Source of the DNA: Pegea sp. RAD2-039
Taxonomy: Eukaryota; Chordata; Thaliacea; Salpida; Salpidae
Length of the DNA stretch: 64,000 nucleotides
Reading direction: 5' to 3'
NCBI GenBank assembly: GCA_034620365.1
Contig: JAQGEQ010000201.1
Location: 1-64,000 of the forward strand
Below the pieces are notes generated by a model. The model saw only the letters and a program-made list of their open reading frames with translations, was not told the origin of the DNA and ran no database searches. Shown here piece after piece: positions 25,271-37,900 of this stretch. The first letter of the stretch is position 1, and every line of letters starts with the position of its first letter. The translations under genes were made by a program, and so were the position numbers.

Positions 25271-26213
25271 AAGTCAACTAGTGCTTGAACGGGGACTCAG
25301 ATAAAAATCAATTTTTTATAATTGGAGTGTGATAACTCTTAAAAGAAAACAAGTAAAAAGTATCATATTGAAACAAATTTTCCTAATAAACGATTTTTCA
25401 ACAGATTTATAATATCTTTTTTAAGGTGCAAACCACATACGGAACTTTAACTTTGGACCATTTTATGTATTTTTGAATATATCAATGAAATATAAATCAT
25501 TTCAAATCGAATTTTTGAACAGATTTTATTTACAATTTATATTTTTTCAACTTCATTTTTTATTTCAAAGTAAAATCTTTTATTTGAAAATTAAAGTTCT
25601 TAAGTTTTTTTCTAGACCTAACATTTTGCTTGATAATTAAAATTAAAAACAATTTATTTCTAGAATTCTAAAAAAAATTTTAAAAGCTTTTAAATGTTAC
25701 TTTTCCATTCAAACTTTTTATTAAATATTAGAAAAACAAAATAGAAAAAATCAATTTCTAAAAGTTTTATGGAAGCAATAAAAATTTCTTTTATTTTTGT
25801 CTTTTTATTGTAGCCGATGGGAAAATTGAGTAGACAATTGTTTTAAATCAAGTAAAATTTCTATAAGAGAACCTAAAACTCGTGTGAAAATATAAAATAA
25901 ACAAGCAATTGGCAAATATTTCAATAATTTTTATTGCATCATTTCACTGAAATGTAAGTTATTGTTTTACTTCGGAAGCTTTTTTAGAAAATGTTCAAAC
26001 AAAAAGCAGATTGTTTTGTTTGATCAAAAATTACAGATTTTTTCACTTCAAAAGAATTGTTGAAAAATTGAAGATGAAATCCTTCCAGATGGAAAACGTT
26101 TTAACTACCAACATCATCTAAAAGTCATTTTTAAAACTCGACAAATGACTTCATTATGATGACTTTAAAATTCTAGTTATCAACTTACAACAGTATGACA
26201 TCATCACAAAAAC
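25271..26213. other. AT-rich spacer downstream of ETS gene
   Basis: Nothing recognised apart from the probable 3'UTR of the ETS gene near 26.1-26.2 kb. Confidence 0.5.
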
Positions 26214-27724
26214 TTAGCAATCATTTGCTTCAATGACGTCACGATCGTTTCGTAATAAGCGCTCGAGAACTTCGAAATTAAAACTGTAAGTGTATCGCTG
26301 CTTCTGAACTTTAAACATCATTCCTGAATTGTAGTAGTAACTAAAAAAGAAGCGATAAAGTCACGAAGCTGGTGACATCACTATAATGATGTCATCACTT
26401 ACCGAAGGCCACGTGTAAGTTTTTCGTAGTCCATTTTTTCCCGGTCTTTTCTCCTTCCCCATCTAATCGAAATCTCGTTTGTGTCAACAAATTTAAAAAC
26501 TCCAAATTCCTGTTGCCAAGAGATGCAATTGATGTTGATGACGTCACTCAGCTGTTCCAACAGAAATTGCCACAAAGTCACGACACCGCGTTCTGTTGAT
26601 GACGTCACACACATGTCATATAGGTGATGACGTCGTTGAACTAACCTTGTTTGCTGCACAGGCGAAGACAGATTGGTTTCATCTGTCGATAAATATCTGA
26701 AAAATTATTTTTGTAATCTTTGAATTTCAGATTTCAACTTGTTACCTTCAATCGATCTTGTTGGAGTATTAAGATTTTTTGAAATTGAATTACGATGTAA
26801 TTGAATATATTCTGAAACTAAACAAATAAACAACAAATTTGAGAAATGAACAATTATTTCACCTTCAATTGGAATCGAAGATTTTCTCGTTTCGATTAAA
26901 TGATAATTAAAATGTTCAGCAACTAAAAACAGAAAATTAATTTAAAGTGAAAATGATGAAAACTTTCTACCTTTTTTAAATTGGTGAATTTCTGCTAAAA
27001 TAATTTCCGAATTTCGAGGAGTTGTTAAAGTTTGTAGAAAAAATATATTCATCCGCAAAAGATCACTTCCAGAAATCGAAAGAAATTTGTTGAAATCGAT
27101 TTGATCCAAATTACGATTCAAAAAAAGCCATTTTAGCCACCAGATTAGTTCAGTTGGTTTCCATTTACTGGGTTCTAGAAATTGAAGATTTCTTTTTTTA
27201 TTATTTATTCGAAGATTAATAGAATAAAAGTTGTATTTGTACAGATGCTACAACTTACTGTAAGAAATGGTTTTAAAATCAGTTTGCTTGAAGTCTTGTT
27301 GAGAATTTTGTGAAAAATTTCCCGAATTTTCTTCAAACCTACAAAAGATATTGTCAAAAAAAATAGATTAAGAAAATAATTTTGGAAGACTTTTTACATT
27401 GTGTGAGTCATTTGTGGGGGCTCCCAAAAATAAGAATTAAAATCCTGAAAAATAGATATCTGAATCCTTGTGAAAATAAGAAAGATGAAGATTACAGACC
27501 TGCGGACCAATGAAATCATAATTTTCCGAAAATCTGTAAAAAAATCGGAATGAAAAATATTGAAAATTTTATGACAAAGTTTTTCACCTTTGATCGTTTC
27601 CATGATGATGAAATTGCGTATCATGTGGCCATTCGTCAGCTGCATAAGTCGATGACGTCATATAATATGACGTGTTACTCCTGTAAGAATTAAAATAATT
27701 TTCTTCTAAAGTTTTTTGACTCAT
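26214..27724 (-). CDS. ETS-family transcription factor with pointed (SAM_PNT) domain, GABPA-like
   Basis: About ten exons give roughly 340 residues. ATG is at 27724 (exon 1 27588-27724, exon 2 27500-27533); the ETS exons are 26403-26592 and 26214-26340. A central pointed domain is recognisable (WKPTELIWWLKWLF...LSISGSDLLRMNIFFLQ). The ETS domain follows: VVTLWQFLLEQLSD, ISWQQEFGVFKFVDTNE, RWGRRKDREKMDYEKLTRGL, then RYYYNSGMMFKVQKQRYTYSF, with the two arginines of the GGAA-contacting helix. The C-terminal extension after the ETS domain (FEVLERLL) and the GMMFKVQ stretch are most like GABPA. The domain is divergent and shorter than usual, so orthology is tentative. It should bind GGAA sites in the nucleus. 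An acceptor TTTTTAG lies 13 nt before the ATG. Confidence 0.9.
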
Positions 27725-28519
27725 TTTTTAGTGAAAACTAAAAAAATGTTTAATTCAAAGGTTGAAAAAAAATCAATAAATGATGAAAATAAGATGCTTC
27801 AAAAACTGGTCAAAAAATCAAAAAAAAACTTTTTTGTTTCTTTCTTTTAACCTTTTTTTTCTGGTTCTCTCAGAATGGAAAAATCTTTCTAAATCTCAAA
27901 TTTTTATTAAAGATTAAATTAAATTTTTTGAACATTACAAATTGTTTATTTGAATATCTAAAACTTTTTTTTGTTTTATTTATTTAAAGATGTTTTTTTG
28001 AAACTTACAATTTTTGTGAATTCAGAAAACTAAAATATTCAAAATATCTTTCTGCAGAAGTTTGTGGAATCAGTTGTAACATCATTCAGAGAAGGAACTC
28101 TTTATAAAGAAGTTGAAACTAATTGTACCCAGATGTCCTATTTTCAAACACTTCGTTGCTCCTGTGAAAAGATTTCTAAAGAATTTTTTTTGGACTATTT
28201 TAGGAGAGAATTTACAAATATAAATAAATTTTGAATCTTAATATTATAAAGGCTTAAAAAACTATTTTTGAAAGCTAAATCAACACTTCTTAAAGATTCT
28301 TGCCAAAGAGCTAAAAAATTAGATTCTGCTTGAAGAATTGTGGTAATTGTCTTTTACAAATCTTTTGTTTTTAAATAAATTAGAGAACAAAATAAGACTA
28401 GCTAAAAAGATTTAAAAAATGATTTAAAAGAAATTTAAATCTGTTTGAACAGCTTTGGACTTTACTGTAGAAGCATCATATAATATTTAACAAAATAATT
28501 TTTAATTAGATAAATTTTT
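27725..28519. other. AT-rich spacer upstream of ETS gene
   Basis: No gene or RNA recognised; likely promoter of the ETS gene near 27.73-27.9 kb. Confidence 0.5.
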
Positions 28520-29165
28520 AATAATCAATCGAGGAAGCCACGGACAAATATTTCCTCCTGTCAATAAACCTTCAAGCTCTAACTGACTTTTATTTAGACA
28601 ACAACAAATTTTTTCGATGTTATGTCATTAAATATCAGTGAATCTTTCATCACTCAAACAGGACTCATCACGTAAATAATTGTTCAGAATTAGTTCATTA
28701 ATTTCCTACCAAATTCTCAAATCTTTCAAAATAAGAACTATATAAATAACATTAAAGATTTTCATCAAATACGTTCTTCCCAAATTAGAGTTTAACTCTT
28801 TTGTATGAAGTCCTTCACCTTGAAAAATTTTACAAAGCTCGAATCCGTTTAAGGATAATTCACTAGGGAAGCCTTCCTTAGATGTAGCATTCTATTTTCC
28901 TAATACGAAGACCTCTCTATAAGTTAAATATTAAATCCTTGCGCTATCGAGACCTTTTTTTCTGACCTTGAACTACTATCTAAAATTATTAATGGTTTTT
29001 TCCATCTTAACTTCATAGAATACTTTACAGATTGCAATCTCCCATTTGTCCTCAGAGGCTCATTATTTAAAATTAAACCACTAAGTAACTTTAATAACAT
29101 CCAGTGGAGTAACAGCTTTTTAAAAAGGATTTTATTAAAAAGATATAAATCAAGTATTTTCCTCA
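28520..29165 (-). mobile_element. Possible BEL/Pao-like LTR element fossil (integrase region)
   Basis: Minus-strand reading near 29050 gives LRTNGRLQ followed by KKPLIILD, resembling the integrase zinc-binding start of BEL/Pao elements; a second weak match near 28550 fits a later part in the right order. No terminal repeats found. Broken and old. Weak assignment. Confidence 0.38.
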
Positions 29166-31479
29166 ACAAGCGATGTATAAAACTTCCAGTTTCTTTATTT
29201 ATTTTCTTCTACCATTTTGTTATATTAAATTATTGATTCATAATTTATGTTTTACTTATGCCTCGAAAGTGTGTCTATTCTTTCTTTACTAATCTTAAAT
29301 TGTGACACTAAACACCTTCCAATTATCTTTCCGCTTTCCAATTAGATTGTTTTGTTTTTGTTCGCTATAAGAGCCCTTGAATTTTTTACACATGGAATAA
29401 ATCAATAATTGTTATATAAACATAAAACAGTTTAAAAGCAGTCATATTTGTACAACGTTCATTTTTGTTTACTTTGAATAAAAAATTTAAACATTCAAAA
29501 TAAACATATTTGTTATTAGATATCATAAAATCTTTATAAAAAGTTAAAAGTTAAAATCTATCATTATAAAAAATACAGTTGAAAACAAACTTTTGAAAAT
29601 AAAATTCGTTGAAAATAAATCAAAATAGTTAAAATCAAATTGGTTTGAAATTCTATGATCTAAACATTTTTTTCAGAAGTTGAAAAACTTAAATTTTCTT
29701 TACTAGATAAATTTTAGAGATTTCAAGTTTTATTAAGTTGATGGCGTAATCGTTTTAGTTAGTGTATTTCAATTCAATATTGATTAATTGATAAAACTTC
29801 ATCCGCTAGGTGAAAGTAAAGAGCACAAACCGATTTCAATACTCTATTGATGACGTCACAAATATCCAAAGCTTTTTTGCAAACTTTTAGTTTAAAAAAT
29901 ATTCATGTAAATTTGTATATCGAAGTTTCGATGCCGTTAGTCTTGGTGACGTCATTACTTGTGCGAAATAAAACTTATCCTCATTAAGTTGTCACTATGA
30001 CGATAAGGCGTTGACAGCTTCTGACGTCGTCATCACCTTTCAGCAAACTCATCGTGATGAAGCGATTATGTCTATTTAATGACGTCATGATTGCCACTAG
30101 ATATTTCATCTAAATGATTTTAGCAGTTTGTTAAAGTCAATAATTTTGGGGAAAAACCTGAAAATAGAAATTTGAAGAAGTTTTGTTTATAGCGCCCTCT
30201 CGTGGCTACTCAAATGATGATTTGTAGAAATATTTGAAGAACATTTTTCATTTGATCATCTTTCAGTTGAAGAAGTGACATCTTCAATTTGTTCATATAT
30301 TTTTTGATATTTTTCAAAACTAGAAAGTTTGAAAAGATTTGAAAATAACAAAAATGATTTTATTTTTGTGAAAATTTTCAGAAGTTAATTTTTAGAACTA
30401 AAAAAATCTTTTTAAAAAGTTTAAAGTGAATTAGTGACGTCACGAGGACTTTTTTGAACAATTTAGAAGGATTAAAGGAAATTAATTGAGATCGCCATAG
30501 CAATAACAGAATCAATAGAAAAAATTTCGCAAAAAAAATCAAAACAAAAAAAGTTGAAAAAAAATTTCGTTTTTGCCTCAAGCTAAAATTGTGAAAAAAA
30601 ATTTGCTCTTCATTTTTTTTACAATTAGAAATTAATAAAATCATTCAAGCGTAACATCAGTAACGTTTGCATGAAAGTTCATTTGTCAAGAGAAAATATG
30701 GACTTAATGACGTCATGATCGTCTTAAACGCATATATTTGAAGTGATGATGTTATCTTTTTATTTTTCATAAAATAATTTTCCGCTGTCTTAAAAAGCTC
30801 GGTAACATTCAGTTCGAATTTCATAACCAGGAAAGTAGTAACGGATGTGACGTCATCGGAATTAATTCGATAATTTATTGCTTAAATATTTGTAGCTAAC
30901 ACCAAAATGTATTTTTTTGTATCCAGTTGAAAACTGATCTATCAGATCTTGTTACTATGACAACATTGTTTGTACCAAGCTGTTCGTATCACCGTCGTCG
31001 TTGTCATGACAACCAAAAATAATTTTCGAATCAAATTTTGAGATTATTTTAAACTCGACTAGACATATTGAAGTTCATCTCATGTGCTGTGACGATTGCT
31101 CAATTGAAATGTTTTTAATGTCCAAACATGTCATTATAAAAGTGACTCACTGTTGCTATGACAACGGCATTTAGCATGTCTTATCGTGATTTTGTTTTCA
31201 TAGCGATGAAATAATTACACCTTGTCAATTCGATTCACTTTTCGTGAATGACATCATTATTGTCGCTTTTATATGCTAATTATCTTCGAGATGTTAAAAC
31301 TTAGCAATACCTAAACGATGACGTCATCAATTGTGATGCCACAAATCTATTAAATCAATTTTTGTTGAATCAATTTGTCTGTTGCAGTTTTTAAGAAGCC
31401 ATTCTAGATCAATTTTGTTCTTTATGTATTTTTGAATTTGTAATTGACAACAAAAAAGGGAAAAACCCGAAACTAAGAA
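29166..31479. promoter_or_regulatory. Region upstream of MMP with dense CRE-like and X-box-like motifs
   Basis: No coding exons recognised. Between 29845 and 31330 there are about seven TGACGTCA palindromes (near 29851, 29947, 30081, 30433, 30708, 30848, 31319). There are also three near-perfect X-box-like palindromes: GTTACTATGACAAC at 30951, GTTGTCATGACAAC at 31000 and GTTGCTATGACAAC at 31152. CRE sites bind CREB/ATF and X-boxes bind RFX proteins in animals; a regulatory role for the metalloproteinase downstream is inference. The same motifs also occur in introns and exons of the window, so they may not be promoter-specific. Confidence 0.5.
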
Positions 31480-34400
31480 ATGAAGTATCAACGAACGCTT
31501 GTCAATAAGCGCGATTATGACGTTATTACCACGTCGATGATGTTACAAAATTATTTCAGCGTTATTTTTGTCATTTTGTTGCTCTATGAGCCCCTAGCAA
31601 CCAAAGGCGACGAATTACGCGATGAAACGCTGCCAGTCGGATCAGCAAAAGTAATTTTATAAAATTAAATTCTGATTTTATTCAACAAACTTTTTAAAAT
31701 TATTTTAAATAAATTTTCTTCAATTTTTTTGAACAAATTTATTTCAAAGAACAAATTAGAAATCCCAAAAGATAATTTAATACGAAAATATTTCTGTTGA
31801 ATTACTTGGTTTGCATTTATTTACATATCAGATTATTTGTGAGGCCAATTCAGTTTAAGGAGCTACTGTGGGTTAGTTGCGTAACAACGTCATTTACTTG
31901 GCAACGTCATTTACTTGGCAACGTCATTTACTTGGCAACCTGAAAAACAAAAGTTTTTATTTTCTAGGAATATTTAAGTAGGTTTGGATGGATTGAACCA
32001 TCTGAATGGATAAATCCATCTTTGCATCAAATCATATCTCGTCAGCCTCAAAGTACTCGACCAAAACCTACTGATGATGACGTCACTGACAATCTAAATA
32101 CAGCTGACTTGATTTTAAAAGCGATGACATCATCAGCACGAGAAGTAAGCGATGAAAGATTTTCAGAAGCACTTTGTGAGTTTCAAAAAGCAAATGGTTT
32201 GAATGTGACTGGTGTCATTGATGAAGAAACATCATTTGTGATGAAACAACCTCGGTTAGTTGCCTAACAACCATGCAGTGACATCTTCAACATAATTGTG
32301 ACATAGGTGCGGCGTTCCTGATCAGTTGACAGTTTTAGAGTATGACGTCATCAACGCAACAAATGATCGAAGCGTTTTGTCGCGATCTGAACGAAGTGTC
32401 GAAATCAGTGAAGCGGAACAAGATTATGTCAGTACATTTTCAAGAAGATATATGAAAGAGGAAGTGGAGGCGATTGAAGCGCGATGGAGAGATGCAAGTC
32501 AAAAACGCGCGAAGCTGTTGACCAGAATTTTAAAAGAAAAAGATAAAATTGAAAAATCAAAGAGCCGAAAAAAGAGATCCGATCTTTTTAAACTTCTCAA
32601 TGATTGGAAGATCCCTGGGAAGAATGAGATCACTTGGAGACTGGTAAATCTTCAAACAGTTTATGAAAGGTCTTCTTAATGTCCTTGTAGTCCCAGAACT
32701 GGCCGAGTACCAATCACTACATGACCAAGTCTGAGGTTTGGGTCACCATCAAGTTGGCGTTTAGAATGTGGAGCGAAATACTTCCCAAAAACTTTGTTCA
32801 GTCGCCTCCTAGTGATCGATTAAGTGATCAATATGTCGATATTCTTCTCGGATTTGCTGTCGGTCAGTTGCGCTTTGATACCTTTTCAAGTCTCAAAAAT
32901 TGGTTTCAGGACAACATAATGAGTGTCCTGCAACCTTTGATACCAGTCCCTACGTCAGGGAGTTTGCTCATGCGTGGCCGTTGCCATGGGCACAAGTTCA
33001 CTTTAATGACGACGAACTATTTGTTCCGTTTAGTTGGCAGGCTCCGTTTCGTGATGACGTCGTTAGAGCTAATAATCGACTTCCAATCAGTTTATTAAAG
33101 GTGAGTTTGAATCACGTGATTGTTCGATGGTGACATCATCGTATCTAAGGTCGCTCTTCACGAGATCGGACATGCTCTTGGATTAAAGCATAGCACAAAT
33201 AGATCTTCAATCATGTATCCGTTTTATAAACCATTTCAAGATCGTGAAGTTGTCGAATTATCTGATGCTGATCTTCAATTAGTTCGAGAAATATATGGTG
33301 AGTGGTGTAAAGTTGGTTAGTAGATGGTTGCTGATTAGTTGGTAGATGGTTGTAGATTGTTGTTCATTGGTTGTTCATTGGTTAGTAGATGGTTGCTGAT
33401 TGGTTGTTGATTGGTTGGTAGATGGTTGCTGATTGGTTGGTTGTTGATTGGCTGGTAGATGGTTGTTGATTGGTTGGTAGATGGTTGCTGATTGGTTGGT
33501 TGTTGATTGGCTGGTAGATGGTTGTTGATTGGTTGGTACATGGTTACTATTAAGTTGTTTGTTAATTTCAATTTTTTAGGTCCATGTAACACAAGAATAG
33601 ATTCAATTTTTGATATGGTATTTCCAGTTGAAAATGGTAAAGGTGAGGTTTATTACAAGTTTCAAACTTATATCTTTCGCAAAGGATGGTTTTGGCTTTA
33701 TCAAAATAAGTAATTTTCATCTTGAGTTCTTCCAACAATTTTTTACCTCCAACAATCTTGCAGACAAAGAAGACCTTATTATGGGTCCCCGAAAACTATC
33801 AATAAGCACTGGAGAGGTCTGATGATTAATCCAAATGACTTAGAAAGTGGAATAGATGCAGTGGTACAAGCAGGCGAGTTCAGAGGGGGTTATGGAGATG
33901 CAATTTTGTTTTTCGTCGGTAAGAACTGAAAATTATATTTTTAATCAATTTTATTTTAATCTTTTATTTGTTTTTAATTCTAATTGTTCACCAAAATTAC
34001 ATTTGAAATTATTTAAATATAAATTTTATAAAATTTCAATTTTTAAATCAAATTTTTTTCTTTTGATTGTTTCAAATTCGATTTTCTAAAAATATTTTTA
34101 AGTTAAAAATATTTGACGAGAAGTTTTCAAGTTTTTAACTTTAAGGGGAATATTTTATTGAATACGACATCAAAAGCGCCAAAATGAAGGAATTTGATTC
34201 ACACGGAAATAAATACCCTCGAAAAATAAGAGAAGCATTTAAACATGGCCCTTCATCTGTTGATACAGTTTTGTACAAAAAATCTGAAAATCTTATCTAT
34301 CTCTTCAAAGATTCTTTTGTGAGTAGAAAAATATTCAAACGAAAACTCTTCAAACCGCACTTCTTCAGGTTTATCGATATATTTGGCCTGACAAGTTTTT

Positions 34401-34710
34401 ATACGACATCAACCTGATACCAAAGATTTTTCCAGTTTTGAATATGTACAAAAGAGGAATTAAACTTTATAATATCGATGCAGCTTATCATTCAGTACAA
34501 GACGACGAATATTATCTTTTCAAGGGGAATGCATTCTGGAAAGTTAACTCAAAAGCTCAACCAGCTTTTAAAACAATTTCCTATTTCAATGGTCCAAGGA
34601 CAGTGAGTTATTTGAACCCGTTAAGTCCAGGGCAGCCAATTTCCAACAAATGGCTTCATGTTTGTGATATTGGCTTAGAAGAACTTCATCTGACCTTTCC
34701 TGACCTTTAA
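31480..34710 (+). CDS. Matrix metalloproteinase with hemopexin domain, ten exons
   Basis: Exons 31480-31650, 31968-32254, 32307-32643, 32691-32862, 32910-33100, 33150-33297, 33580-33709, 33764-33918, 34146-34318, 34369-34710 join in frame to 701 residues. A hydrophobic signal segment lies at about 22-40 (Met20/21 could be the real start). The propeptide has the cysteine switch PRCGVPD (152-158). A furin site RKKR is at 240-243, unusually far downstream across a charged insert. The catalytic domain has the zinc motif HEIGHALGLKH (390-400) and Met-turn SSIMYP. A four-bladed hemopexin domain follows, framed by cysteines in GPCNTR and HVCDIG. It is a secreted, furin-activated zinc endopeptidase for extracellular matrix; no membrane anchor is seen. 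Intron 6 holds a minisatellite and intron 1 a 17-bp repeat. Several exons contain TGACGTCA. Confidence 0.95.
31885..31940. repeat. 17-bp tandem repeat in MMP intron 1
   Basis: Three tandem copies of ACGTCATTTACTTGGCA end about 25 nt before the exon 2 acceptor. The unit carries a CRE half (ACGTCA) and an X-box half (GGCAAC across the junction). Confidence 0.85.
33312..33545. repeat. 21-22 bp minisatellite filling MMP intron 6
   Basis: About ten diverged units of GATGGTTGCTGATTGGT on the plus strand, which is the transcribed sense for this gene. The array starts about 16 nt after the donor at 33298 and ends about 35-45 nt before the acceptor. Same family as the EDRF1 and DUF3504-gene arrays. 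Confidence 0.93.
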
Positions 34711-34822
34711 TTCATTCTGATGCTTGATTTTTTCTGGTCCTTAGAGATTTTTTAGTCGATCTACAATTCAGATATCTAAACCACCAACTACCTTTTCTTT
34801 CTATTCATGATTTTGTATGTTG

Positions 34823-34845
34823 GTTGTCATGGTAACATGACGTCA
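34823..34845. promoter_or_regulatory. X-box-like palindrome abutting a CRE palindrome
   Basis: GTTGTCATGGTAAC (34823-34836) is followed after one base by TGACGTCA (34838-34845), 113 bp after the metalloproteinase stop codon. The order RFX-type site then CREB-type site matches the X1-X2 arrangement known from vertebrate MHC class II promoters. Functional meaning here is unknown. Confidence 0.5.
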
Positions 34846-34973
34846 TCATTTTTCAACATTCCGACAACGTAATTAACATTTTCAACGATTGTATTTTAGA
34901 ATACATGAATATATTTCGATATATACGTCATATATAACTATTTATAAATATTCATTTATTATCGTCGTCTTTT

Positions 34974-34998
34974 GATGTTGTGACGTCACCATGACAAC
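34974..34998. promoter_or_regulatory. CRE palindrome overlapping an X-box-like half palindrome
   Basis: TGACGTCA at 34981-34988 runs directly into CCATGACAAC (34989-34998), so that GTCACCATGACAAC overlaps the CRE. Second close pairing of the two motifs within 160 bp. Confidence 0.45.
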
Positions 34999-37900
34999 GC
35001 GACTTTAAGATAAATTGTTCTGATAAAAGTTTTCGACAAAAGTTGAAGGAGCCGACAAAAATTTGTTTTTTTTTTAATCTTTTTAGCTATTTTTGACTGC
35101 CAAAATCGCTTCATCTAAAACTACTTCTTGCCCTTCTAAGCTTGCAAGATTATAATGTCATTTAAGATGACTTCATCATGTAATTAGTGCAACAAATTAT
35201 CGCGCTTTGATGACATCATTTTTTTCAGTTTAATTTTCCATGTTTTTCAGACTTTTTGAATCAAAAACACAAACTTGTTGTTTATTTATTTCTAAAAAAC
35301 TTAAAATAAAACTCAAATTATCTAATTATTATAAATGATTTTTTAAAATAAATTATTCTAAAGTTGAATCGCTTTGTAAATATATTTTAATAAATTTGTA
35401 AATAAATTTATTTTGAAACGAAATTGTTTTGGTGATAGTGGCTAAAAACAAGATTTTTTTTCTTTTGTGAAATGTTAAAAATTTTGAATGAAAATTGTCG
35501 AGAAATTATTCTAAGTATCGTCTTTTTGAACAAAGTTCTTTGTTACTAGTTGAAGTATAAAAAGATTGCTTTATATTGCAAGGTGAAACTGAAATTAAAT
35601 ACTGGATTACAATTTGATAAATTTGAAAACTATAATCAAAACAACAAAGTGTTACAATTAAAAATGTAAATTTGAATCATTAAAATAAAACTTCAAATTT
35701 ACAAAAGTTTGTTTGATTTAGAAAAACATCAAAATTATTTTTCTCAAATTTGTTATCATGAAGAGAATTTTTTGCTTAAATTTAATTACCTGGAAAAATT
35801 TCTCAAATGAAATTCAATATTTTAAATAAAATCTGTTCGTTTTTAATTTGAAAATTTAGAAGAAAATATTTTTAACTTTTTTAAGTTAATATCAAAAAAC
35901 TCCAATTTAAAAAATCATTTTTCACATCAGATGCTTTGGTCCAATTTTTAAATTTTCCAAAAAAGCTGGTAACCACATTAATAGAAAAATCCTTTTACAA
36001 TTACATAAGAATAAAAGTTTTTTTTACTTTAATAAAAGTTTTCTAATTAAAACTTGAGTTAAAAATTATCATCTGCTAGGAAATTTTTTCAGTCAAATCT
36101 TATTTCATCAAATTAATAAAAATCATTTTTTGGTCCAAAACTAGAAACATAACTTCAGATTTTTTACTTTTATTTATCTGAAATAAAGATCAAAATAATT
36201 TTATAAGTCTGTCTTTAAATGATTTGATTTAATTTTAAGTCTAATTCACAAAATAATTCTATTTGAAGTTTACTGTGAAGAAAAAAAATTACTGAAATTA
36301 TTTCAAAATGGCCAAATAATTTCAAATTGAGAAATTTTATCACTTTTTGATTTGTTATAAAATAAACATATATTTGTAGTAATACAAATTCAAATCAAAT
36401 AATATCAAATTTGCTTTGAGTTTCAACAAGCTGATGAACTTTTATACAAATTATTAATTAAATTTAAAAGCTGTAAACGAGCTCTAAAATATCTGTTTCA
36501 GATTTTTTCATCAATCAAAATTGATTTCTTAGAAATTCTATATTTTTGTTACAACACATTTTCACACAAAAAACTTATAATAAAAATTATTCAAATTCAT
36601 TAAAATGTAATTTGATATTTTTCTGTTCATTTTAGAATAATTTTGGTAAATTTTTTGTCGCAGAAAACTTCAAACAAAATTATTTTGTGAATTAGAATTT
36701 CATTTGAAACTATTTTTTTCAACTTATTGACAAGTTACATCAAAAGATTTTGATTTTCTCAAAATTATCATTTTTGTAAATACTTTTAAAGCTGTCTGTT
36801 GATTGTTTAGCAATTGAATGAAAATTTATTTCAAAACTAATATTTTTAGTTTCAATTTTTATTTACAAAACCCCAAACTGAATCACATTTTTTGACAGAT
36901 CATAATAGATAATACTTTTAGCATATCTAAAAAGTATTTATGTGATAGAATTGTTCAATTTCAAACTGAAGTAAATCTAAAGAAATGATTTTGTTTTTAT
37001 TTCTCTAATCACTCACAAAAACATAAAAGAAAATCGAGCTAGGTTTCACATCTATAAAACAGTCCTTCTTGATACTCACAAAAGAGTCAAAAAAGAGTCT
37101 TGGATGAAATTGTTACATTATTACGGAGGGACATAAAAAAGAAGACATTTTTTTAAAAAGAACAAAACGGTTGGTTCAACTTAAGGCGAACCCAGATTTC
37201 CATCACTCTTCGAGAAGACTTGCTACAATTTACAAATTTAAGGTTCGACAAAAACATAAATAACAATAAAAAGAAACAAAACAGTGGGAGAAATTACACT
37301 AGCTGATATTTTGTTAGAAAAAGTTGCTTAATATCCGATCATAAAAATCACTAAAATGTTTCTTTTTTGATTTTCTTCTGATCTTACTAAAAACTTTATC
37401 AAGTCAAATTTCTAAAATAATTATTCAAAATATTTTGAAATTTTAGAATTTAGCGTAAAAAAAGTAAATAATAAAACAAAATTTTGCAGAATTTGATAAA
37501 CAGATGCTTCAAATGAAACAAATTTGATTAATTGAATATTTTACAATTCATTTTGAAGTTAAAAAACTTTTTCATAACAAATTTGTTTGTTGAAACCTTT
37601 TAATTGTTCTTATTAAAAGCAAAGCATTAATTTGAAAAACTGGATATCATTTTGAAGAATTTTTTACTCTTCTAGTTTCAAACAATTATTCTAAACTGAA
37701 AGTAACTTAAAGAAATTGACAAAAATTGAATTATTTCAAATTCTTTTTGACATCTTCAAGAACTTGTTTGTTAAGATTTTAAGTTTTTTCGAAATTTTTA
37801 TTTGAAGCCTTAAAATTTAGAAACTTTTAAATTCAAGTCTTTACTGCCCACTACCGGAATTTAATTTATAAACAGATATATTTTTTGCATCTTCTTTAAA

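Noticed and set aside
26399-26659. Continuous ETS frame starting MQQTRLVQRR
   Set aside because: It reads through a GT-AG intron (26593-26645); removal of the intron restores the frame from the upstream exon.
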